Part shown: piece after piece, positions 56,309 through 64,000 of the stretch
How the letters are laid out: every line of letters begins with the position of its first letter
How positions within the stretch are numbered: position 1 is the first letter of the stretch
Assembly: GCA_030704615.1 (NCBI GenBank)
Contig: CM060732.1
Location: 65,949,053 to 66,013,052 of the forward strand
Source of the DNA: Takakia lepidozioides
Taxonomy: Eukaryota > Streptophyta > Takakiopsida > Takakiales > Takakiaceae
Length of the DNA: 64,000 bases
Direction: 5' to 3'
The notes under the pieces: model-generated
Told to the model about the DNA's origin: nothing
Databases searched by the model: none
Seen by the model: only the letters and a program-made list of their open reading frames with translations
Position numbers and translations under genes: made by a program

Positions 56309-58657
56309 ATGGACGTGGAAGCAGAAGGTGATGATATACTAAAAACGGGATGCTGGATTATACGGCCTCTTCGACAAAGTTTGCAAACACCCAAACCAGG
56401 ACCCTTCAACACGAAGGACCTCCAATGGAAGAGAGACACGCAATATGGTTATATGGGTGCTAGACAGAATGTTCAGAAGGCATGCATACCGTGGGATAGA
56501 GTTGATGACTTTCTCCTTGGAGAGGAGAGTTTGGTGGACTACCCCACTCAGTTTTGGGTGAATGTCCATACTAAAGTGCAACCCGGCATGCTAAAAGAGC
56601 CGAGAGCCAACAGTTTTCTGAACAGTATCATGTGTGCACCATCCTCATCGTCCTTTTGTAGTCTGATTGCATGTCTGTTGCCATTTTTCGTACCCACGTT
56701 CTGTGATTTCATGCTTCCAGAAGTCGATGGATATCCATTGTGATTTTTATGTCCAGTTATCAATGCTACGGTCCAGATGACAAGCGCACCAACAATGCGA
56801 TAGTGGAGGATCCCAAACTGAAACGTGGAGGACCTCTTGTGGGTGCTGGAACATCTCACCCTCATAAACCGTCGCCTACGTCCATTGTCTGTCTCTTCGG
56901 CAAGTCCCCTGCCATACAACGCAGTCCTGGCTGCAAGTCCGGCCCATCCATTTCTGCAAGTCTGCGGGCAAACCAATCCGCTGATAATGTCCTCTAGCGA
57001 AGTCCGTTGGAAGACTCACTTGCGCAAGTATGTTGCAAGGTCAGTCTACTCGGGTGTGATGCCAGCAAAGTTTGGGTAAGTCTGCTGCCAGTCTCTTAAG
57101 GGCAAGTCTGCTAGTAAGCGAGTCCACCGGAGGGGACTGTTCGCAAGCAGTCCGCTGCAAGACTCACGTGTGCCAGTCTGCTGTGACCTCAGTTTGGTCC
57201 AACAAGTCCGCTGGCAGGCAGGTCCGTCGGAGAGGACTGTTCACAAGCAGTCCGCTGCAATACTCACGGGCGTCAGTCTGCTGCGACCTCAATCTGGTCC
57301 AGCAAGTCCGCTAGCAGGCAGGTCCACCGGAGGGGACTGTTTGCAAGCAGTCCGCTGCAAGACTCACATGCGTCAGTCTGCTGCGACCTCACTCTGGTCC
57401 ACTGGCAGGCGAGTCTCAGACGGGCAGACCAGTCAACCAGAGAGTCTACTGGGTTAGTGCCCAAGTCCACCGGCGAAGTCCTCTTTGAAGTCTCTCATGG
57501 GGGCGTGTGTACTTTGCAGGGCTGTTTTTCGAGGAATGCTCATTTTCCTGTGCCTTTGGCATGTCCGGCGGGCTTGGGTGAAGCAATCATGCGCGAAAAC
57601 CAAAGATCATATCATTGCCGCAAACTTGCTGAAAGATATGGGAGACCTCATGTACTGTAGAGGTGGACCAAGCAATCCCAAATAAGGTCTTGCATGGGTA
57701 GCAACAACGCTCCGACGCATGAAAAAGAAATATCCAAATGGGCATGAATTTTTGGACTACATCGATAAGGTATGGCGTCCTAAAATAGCAATGTGGTGTA
57801 CAACAGCTCGCCATGTTCCGCATGCCAATCAAGACACAAACGCTAGCATTGAGGCATACCATGGAAACTTGAAGACAAGACTGAGGATTGGGAAAGGCAA
57901 AATGACTGGGCGTAGAGTGGATTGGCTCATATGGGAACTCACGGGCCGTGTGCTAATACACTACTGGTATGCAATTCACATGAAGATGCACGGATTCATA
58001 AGGAATGACAAACAGGAGAAGTACATGTCCAGTTCTGTGCTTGCGGCACGCGATATCCCAGCTTGCAATGTCACTCTTCCGTTCCATCCTGGGCAACCAG
58101 CCTATGTTCTAAGCACCAATCACCCAAACACAATTTACATTGTTTACAACCCCGGCTGCGAATGGGCTTCTTGCACTTGCCTATGGGCAATGAAGGGCAA
58201 TTTGTGCAAGCATCAAGTCCGAGTCCTGAAGTTGCTTCATCCATACTTGCAGGATGGACTCATAGTGCGCACTTGTAGCACGGCGCTGGAAACCATTCAT
58301 GGAGGATTGCATAATGTGTTTAGGGTTCATGCAAGTGGCGGCGATAAAGAGGGTTTGGGAAATGCAACAGAGGGCCCTTCCACAGATGGCTTCCCCTATG
58401 ATGTGGAGCCTGTCCTCGTACCATCCTCCATTGATGAAGAATTTGCAGACATACTTCGCATTGTTGGTGACGACAAATACCTGGAGAAACATGTGTTGTC
58501 TTCTCTTCGTATCCGTAGGGGGCAGCTTGTTGATATTCTTGCCAAGAGTGCTGCAGGAATGTTGCACCCTGGGGCAACAAACAGCTTCCGTCCTGTAAAT
58601 GACAACAACAATATGTCACTGAAAAGGAAATGGGATGTGCCATGGGCATATGTCTGA
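56309..58657 (+). pseudogene. MULE transposase with SWIM zinc finger, interrupted
   Basis: The N-terminal part (56309-56600) includes C-I-P-W-D-R-V-D-D-F and L-K-E-P-R-A-N-S-F-L-N; a cysteine-containing segment continues near 56757 (C-Y-G-P-D-D-K-R). A repeat-rich stretch (57060-57480) without transposase similarity follows. The catalytic-region end (57485-57684, C-L-W-H-V-R-R-A-W) and an uninterrupted 313-codon frame (57719-58657) come next. That frame carries the SWIM finger C-T-C-L-W-A-M-K-G-N-L-C-K-H (CxCx(n)CxH). A stop at 57682-57684 separates the last two pieces, and the DDE region between 56.8 and 57.4 kb seems missing or intronic. Introns could explain some breaks; I cannot tell. Confidence 0.75.
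57105..57420 (+). repeat. about 100-bp tandem repeat within the MULE
   Basis: Three units near 57105, 57203 and 57303 share GGACTGTTCGCAAGCAGTCC, CTGCAAGACTCAC, CAGTCTGCTG and GACCTCA.T.TGGTCCA. Each contains several AGTCYGCTG motifs. Confidence 0.85.
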
Positions 58658-58679
58658 GTTCCTGAGGCCGTGGGTCATC

Positions 58680-60900
58680 CATGAGGATTAATTGGACAAG
58701 CAATGGCGGGGCATTTTGGACCTTCGTGGCTGCCAGGGCAACAGAATGTGCACTTTCGAGAACTTCATTCGATTCTGCCATAGTAAATTCCATGGAATAA
58801 TAAAAGGGAACAAAAGGCCACCGGCCGTCCGTGACAATGCGATGGAGCTCATTATACCAATCCACATTGGCATTGACTTCCCCCACCCTCAGTCGGGCAA
58901 GTGTCAGGTCCACAGCTTCGGGATCAATGAGCGGCAATGGCGAGCGCCAAACTCCAAAAAGTCCCGTGGTGGTCGTGACAATGGGAGTCTGCTGGCTGGG
59001 AGTCCGATCAATGGGAGTCTGCTAGCTTGGAGTCCGCTGGACAGCACTGTGGTGGATGGGCGTCTTCTGGGTGGCAGTCTGCTGGTTGGGAGACTCTTGA
59101 ATAGCAGTCTGCTGGATGGGAGTATGTTGGACGAGAGTCTGGTACATGGGAGTGTGATGGACAAGACTGTGCTGACTGTGAGTCTGGTGGCCAAGACTGT
59201 ACTGGATGGGAGTCTGCTGGGAAAGAGTCTGGGGGGCAAGAGTCTGTTGGATGCCAGATTGGGTGGGCTCTGTGTCCACCGAGTCTACAGTGAGTATGGT
59301 GTTGACCGGGGAGTTGGCGCATGCTTTGTTTGCAGAGTCCAGTGCTGCTATGGCGTCTGCTGAGCCAGGGTACTTAAACAAGATGTACTCCCGCACCCGC
59401 TCCACTTCCCAGCGCACCACATTCACTGCTAAAGGAGGGTCAGAGCTCACCGTCCGCCAAGCACACATGGCCTCCCGAATACTGGCTCGTTCATTTTGGT
59501 ATATGACAGAAAACCCAAAAACTCAGCATTGGACTCACTAGCAACAGACTGACGAGCAGAGTCACCAGCATCGTGGCACAGAACAAAAGAACCAGCGGAC
59601 TCTAGCAGACTCAACGGCAAGAGACACCTGCGCACCTACAGTGGACTACAAGAGGGGACTGTACTACTGGACTAAGGAAGCACGACGAGCAAACTCATGG
59701 GACTGACCAGCAAGTCCACAAGCAGACTAACGCAGCAGACCGAGTAGGTAGCCTACCAACTACGAGTAGACTCACGAGCATCGTGGCACAGAACAAAGGA
59801 ATCAACGGACTCCAGCAGACTGACGAGCAGACTCACAAGCATCGTGGCACAGAACAAAGGAACCAGTGGACTCCAACAGACTGAACGACAAGAGACACAT
59901 GCGCATGTATAGTAGACTGAACCAGCAGACTCTATGACAACAGACACCTGCGCACAGTGGACTGCAGGAAGCAAGACGAGCAAAATCATGGGACTGACGC
60001 AACAGACTGAGGCGGTAGACTACCAACTGTGGGGACAGACTGGGCATTACTTCCTCGTCGTCGTCCACATAGACGTCCTCCTCATCTTCAAGGGAGCTCA
60101 ACCAATTTTCTCCGCTGCTGGATGGTTCTGCCTGAGCTATTTGTCCGACTGGGGCAAAACTGTAGAAAAAACGGAAGCAGTCTAGATCGTCACTGGTGGG
60201 CACACCGATGGAGAAAGCCCAAATGGTATCAGGGCAATGTGCAGGACAGACTCCACTGTATAGTCTCTTTTGACTGGACTTCGTCCACGTGAACCCTCGA
60301 CTGGTCAGGCAAGACAATGTCGACGGGAGATGAGACACCTCCTGACTGCGAATTCATCATTCTGAATGATTGTTGCAGACGGCTCAGCAGACTGGCTCTC
60401 ATTCGAAGTACTGATGGTCTATGTCTGCTGCGTAGACCGTCTCCCTGGCATAGCCCGTAATACTTCCGGACTGCCTTGGGGACGAGTCTGCTGTTGAGAT
60501 TTTTCCCTCGCCTCCCGAGCAGATCTTGCAAGCCTTTTCTCTTTCTTCTTCGGGCCCCATCACTAAGTTCTTTTTTTTTGGGAGCCATAGGCGATGGCGA
60601 TGTCAGGTCAGCACATCTGCATGAAACAGTAGAACCCACCACATTACTGTGCGCGCACCTCCGCCAACGTGCGGGCCTCTTAGGGTTTGCACCACGGAGT
60701 CTGGCTGGTGTGGCCACATTCACCACCCTCATTGAACTTTGAACTGGCCCCGGCTTGAAGCCAGATGGGATATAACACTTTTTTTTGCAACCCGTGTCAA
60801 CACAATGGCGGTTTAGCTGCACTTTGTCCTTGATAATTTTACTACAGAAGGGACAGTGGAGCTTATCCTTCTGCCAATTGGAGTCTGCGCTTGATTGCAC
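58680..60900 (-). CDS. second MULE gene, zinc-finger protein of unknown function, convergent to the transposase
   Basis: Minus-strand coding-like segments in order: 60900-60230 begins with a single zinc finger (C-P-F-C-S-K-I-I-K-D-K-V-Q-L-N-R-H-C-V-D-T-G-C) followed by basic stretches (A-P-K-K-K; R-R-R-K-R-K) that could be nuclear signals. Near 60150-60020 comes an acidic segment (S-L-E-D-E-E-D-V-Y-V-D-D-D-E-E). At 59468-59022 a helix-like segment is followed by many Q-Q-T-P-I-Q repeats. At 58937-about 58680 there is V-D-W-Y-N-E-L-H-R-I-V and F-Y-Y-S-M-E-F. Stops and frame changes between segments imply introns or decay; splice sites were not resolved. It ends within about 30 bp of the transposase stop on the other strand. 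No known family is recognised. Confidence 0.5.
58985..59260 (+). repeat. tandem GAGTCTGCTGG-type repeats
   Basis: Units of 15-30 bp containing GGGAGTCTGCTGG, GAGTCCGCTGG or GCAGTCTGCTGG repeat about fifteen times. On the minus strand they encode the Gln-Gln-Thr-Pro repeats of the second MULE gene. Confidence 0.85.
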
Positions 60901-63200
60901 GGAGGTCTAAAGAATGCTTCGACTATTTTCGCATCATACTCCTCAGGTGAGATAGTACCAGTACCTTCGCTCTTTAGCCTGGACTTGTGCATGGGATGCA
61001 ACAGTCTGCTCCACCCTTTGCCCAAGCATCCTCCATGGCTGCAGAATCAGACAAGAGATGCAGCGGGCAATGGAGCGACAGACAGACTAAGAATAAGAAA
61101 GCAGAGAAGAGCGAAAAAGAGAATGAAACCAAAGCACAAAGCAAGAAGAGAAAAGCTCACCGGGCGTGTTGCGGAGGCAACGGTTGTTGCGACGATTCGG
61201 TGCTCACCGCGACTGTCCAGCCTCGAAAAGCTAACACGCAGAAGAAAGGAAAGCGGCTCGCACAAATGGGAGGTGGACGGGCCCTAAATAAACAGTGCGA
61301 AAAGAAGCGAAAGAAGTCTAGCGAGGAAGTGGAGAACAGGTATAACCCTGCATGCGCGGAGTAACGTGGTGAGATTTCACTGGCCCCCCTTTTTGGCCGC
61401 CATCGCATTAAATAGTTGCAAACCCCTCACAGTCGCTGTCGGTATGCCACTACACGGAAAGTCCAGCAGACGAGCTGAGTGGGACTTATCGTAAGTCTTG
61501 CCGTCGCCGAATTATTACGTCCAGTAGACTTACTCCTGATGACAAAGACGACCGAGCAGCAGAACAGTCCCTCGGAAAACAATACTCATATGCCACCGCA
61601 AGGACAGACTGACGACTGAGGTTAAGCGGACACTGACAAAAGAGACTAAGGCGAGTGCAGAGTCTGGTGCGGAGTCTGATGACGTGCCGCGACGTGATTG
61701 GGCCTCCGTCGATGATGTATTGCGTCCAGCAGACTTAAACCTAATGATATAACGGCCGAACAGACCCACTGCAAACAAACTTGCGCAACAACAGACTCAT
61801 ATGTCACTGCACGGACAGTCCAGCAGACGAAAGGTTCAATAGACTGATGAAGAGACTGGCGCAGAGTAATTTGCGCGACAACAGACTGATTTCTAACAGA
61901 CTAATATCCCAAAAGACAAAGTATCCCCTAGGCAGCCGGGTGATACGGGAGTAAACCGTAAACCACACTTTCTGTCCGAGTTCGGACGCGGCGCGAGATC
62001 ACTGGCGCCCCTTCCCGCCGTCGTTGCATTAATAGGTCCAACAGACTTACACGTGATCATAATGACGGCTCAGCAGACCTAGCGCAAACAGACTTGCGCC
62101 ACAGTAGACTGACTTTGTGACAGTCCAGCTGACTGATATCAGAAGAGACGAACAGACGAACAGTCCAACGGCTCAGCGGACTCACGACAATGCGGATAAT
62201 TAAAAGGTAGTAGTTAAACGGACTCATATCCGAAGAGACGGACTTCCAGCTGACCGACGGTTCAACAAACTGACGAGAGAAGAGACTTCGGGGATAAGAC
62301 GAGAGAAGACACTTCGGAATTCAGCAGGCAGTGATGGCCCAGTAGTCTAGTGAAGAACAGACTCGTGCCACACCAGACTTGTATCCCTACAGACCAACAG
62401 TCCAGCAGACCAGACTGATATCCCATCAGAACCACGTTTGGCGTCGTCGTCATGTCGTGGTTGCATTTCATCCGTCCAGCAGACTTACATATGCCCATAC
62501 TCATGGCACAACACACTGCTTAGATAAAGTACTGACAAAGACGCAGTCGAAGAGCCTGTTGATCCACGCGCATTTGCAGTCGTCAGGACCTCGAACATCC
62601 ATAAACAACGTGAATCCACATCTCTCAGGCTACGTCTCATTTCCCATTGTCCAGTTTTCAAGGAGACGGTAGTGGTTGAGATGTGATGTTTCAGGAGGTG
62701 CATCTGGATGTTTGAGGATCTTCGGACTGGATCCTATTCCGTTCACACTCTCCACAGTTCCCAAACATGTGGTGGCAGAGACGTCCTCCCCTGAACAGTC
62801 TCATCGGTGGACATGAATTCTGCAATGTATACACGCCCCCACGTGCATATGCTTCCACGATTTCCGCTATCGTGTTACCAATGGTTTCCTGCTCCATACG
62901 AAGGAGCTCGGACTCGGACACACACCACAAACCGTAAACGCATGCAATTTTTCCACATATCGACCTAAAAAAAGCACGTCAGCACAAAACGAAGGCGAAA
63001 ATAGTGGAAACCTATGCACGATGGTGGCTGTAGAGCCCCGCCATCCCTCTCATGTTCAGGCACACCCTTCATCGTCATTAAAATCGCCCTAAACAAGAAG
63101 AACAACCGCATGCGTGCAAAGTCACCTCCGCAACATTGGACAACAAAGAGCCGCAAGAACGAGACAACAAGAACGAGTGGGCAAGTTCGTGGCAGGATGT
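59540..63200 (-). repeat. dispersed CAGCAGACT / CAGCGGACT motif array
   Basis: Dozens of CAGCAGACT, CAACAGACT, CCAGTAGACT and CAGCGGACTC motifs are spread over 59540-62500 and into the right arm. They are the reverse complement of the AGTCYGCTG motifs that fill the left half of the element. Confidence 0.75.
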
Positions 63201-63210
63201 TACGATCTTC

Positions 63211-63572
63211 CATGCCCTAAACATGGATGGCGCGAATGGGTTTCTCAGAATGGACGATCCAGATCCTTCGGCCGGCGCGGACTGGCAGATTGGCAGACTG
63301 GGGCAGCAGACGGCACAGCGGACTGTTGGGTGGACTTGCTGGGACTGGCACAGCGGACTAGCCGGCAGACTGGCAGTTTGGCGGACTGAGGGGAACTGGA
63401 CTCACGGGCAGCGGACTGGCGGGCGGACAAGCCGCGTTGGACTGGGGCGCGGCTGGTGGGGCTGTGGCAGCAACCGCGCGAACGGACGTAAGGGGGTGTC
63501 CGGGCGGGGGGAGCCGGGCGTCCGTGCGCGGGCCCACCGGTCAGCTCGCACGTATTATTGTAAAAATGAGAG
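63211..63572 (-). repeat. MULE right terminal inverted repeat
   Basis: Reverse complement of the left arm with scattered substitutions; lacks the 130-bp block present in the left arm. Confidence 0.85.
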
Positions 63573-63823
63573 GCCTATTGTTTTCCCAAATGTCAGAGAT
63601 ATTTGTAACAAACCCAAAATAGAAGGAAATATGCTGGCATAAAAAAAGGATGAATAAGGTTGTGTAATTGTTGTTTTGCACGGATGTGTTCGTTCAAAAC
63701 TCTAATGAGCAGCGGGTGAAGGTGACGTAGTGATTAGATGGGCAAGGAAGCAGCTGGATCGCAGGAGAATGAACTCTGAAGCTCATTAGATAGTGGCAAA
63801 CTTGGTGGTTGCTGACCAGACTC

Positions 63824-63989
63824 TGGTGCCTGTAATGTCAATTTTGCATTAAGTTTGAAGAGCAAAAGAAATGATCGAGGCGCTAGAATACCGACCGTGG
63901 TGAATCTGTAGTGACGAGATTGATGTTTATATGTTGGATGCATATTCAATTAGAGAAGTCAAGAGAAGGTAGACATGCCAGTACTGTAA
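63824..63989 (+). repeat. 166-bp dispersed repeat, copy 2
   Basis: Matches 50641-50806 in the same orientation with about fifteen differences and no length change. It begins 250 bp right of the MULE. Confidence 0.85.
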
Positions 63990-64000
63990 ACATGCCCAAC

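Larger units (their letters stand above)
55589..63572 (+). mobile_element. MULE-like DNA transposon with long terminal inverted repeats and two convergent genes
   Basis: Left (55589-56162) and right (63211-63572) terminal regions are long imperfect inverted repeats, sharing CTCTCATTTTACA at the outside, GCGAGCTGACCGGTGGGCC, GCCGGCCGAAGGATCTGGATC and CATTCTGAGAAACCCA further in, and TTTAGGGCATG at the inside. The left copy has about 130 extra bp. Between them lie a plus-strand transposase (56309-58657) and a minus-strand second gene (about 60900-58680). Long inverted repeats, a C-L-W-H-V-R-R-A-W motif and a SWIM finger are MULE features. The exact outer ends and a 9-bp target duplication could not be fixed. 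Confidence 0.75.

Noticed and set aside
61047-61408. Lys-rich or Phe-rich ORFs near 61.1-61.4 kb
   Set aside because: Short overlapping frames on opposite strands with low complexity; no supporting domain.
50641-63989. The 166-bp repeat pair as LTRs of a 13 kb retrotransposon
   Set aside because: No primer-binding site or polypurine tract adjoins the copies, no target duplication is seen, and the interior holds no gag-pol.

Overview
The window looks like nuclear DNA of a plant. Genes carry GT-AG introns of about 100-900 bp, there is an intronless PPR protein with a C-terminal DYW domain, a SYP1-type syntaxin, a plastid-type low-molecular-weight phosphotyrosine phosphatase, and Copia, chromodomain Gypsy, hAT, MULE, LINE and SINE elements. 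The PPR-DYW gene points to land plants. Compact introns and the style of the PPR repeats make a seed-free plant plausible, but I cannot name the species.

Layout. 0.7-2.6 kb: a highly acidic repeat protein of unknown function (+). 4.5-6.9 kb: PPR-DYW organelle RNA editing factor (-). 8.7-12.8 kb: EMC2, nine exons (+). 14.0-20.3 kb: SMU2/RED spliceosomal protein, fourteen exons (+). 22.9-25.4 kb: 3' exons of an unidentified RGG- and proline-rich protein (-), with candidate upstream exons at 42.2-42.6 kb. Between these two groups lies a 15.7 kb nested transposon block. 42.9-45.6 kb: low-molecular-weight PTP, six exons (-). 46.9-48.4 kb: SYP1-type Qa-SNARE, two exons (+). 48.4-55.5 kb: gene-poor, with two copies of a tRNA-derived SINE and a 5'-truncated LINE. 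55.6-63.6 kb: an 8 kb MULE-like element with long terminal inverted repeats, a SWIM-domain transposase (+) and a second, convergent gene (-).

The transposon block (26229-41909) can be read layer by layer. A Copia element with 5-bp target duplications (ACAAC) was entered in its reverse transcriptase by a chromodomain Gypsy element (duplications GTTAA/GCTAA). That Gypsy element carries an intact-ended hAT element (15-bp inverted repeats, exact 8-bp duplication GTACAAAC). About 10.1 kb, running from inside Gypsy gag to inside Copia RT, was then inverted, leaving four-to-six-base microhomologies at both junctions. The inversion explains why Gypsy gag and pol now point in opposite directions and why a piece of Copia RT lies backwards beside a Gypsy LTR.

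The housekeeping genes do not form one pathway: ER membrane protein insertion (EMC2), splicing (SMU2), plastid or cytosolic phosphatase (PTP), membrane fusion (SYP1) and organelle RNA editing (PPR). The phosphatase and the syntaxin are divergent and share a 1.3 kb intergenic region carrying two foldback-type inverted repeats. Exon boundaries were placed by eye from reading frame, splice signals and remembered family conservation; no alignment was run.
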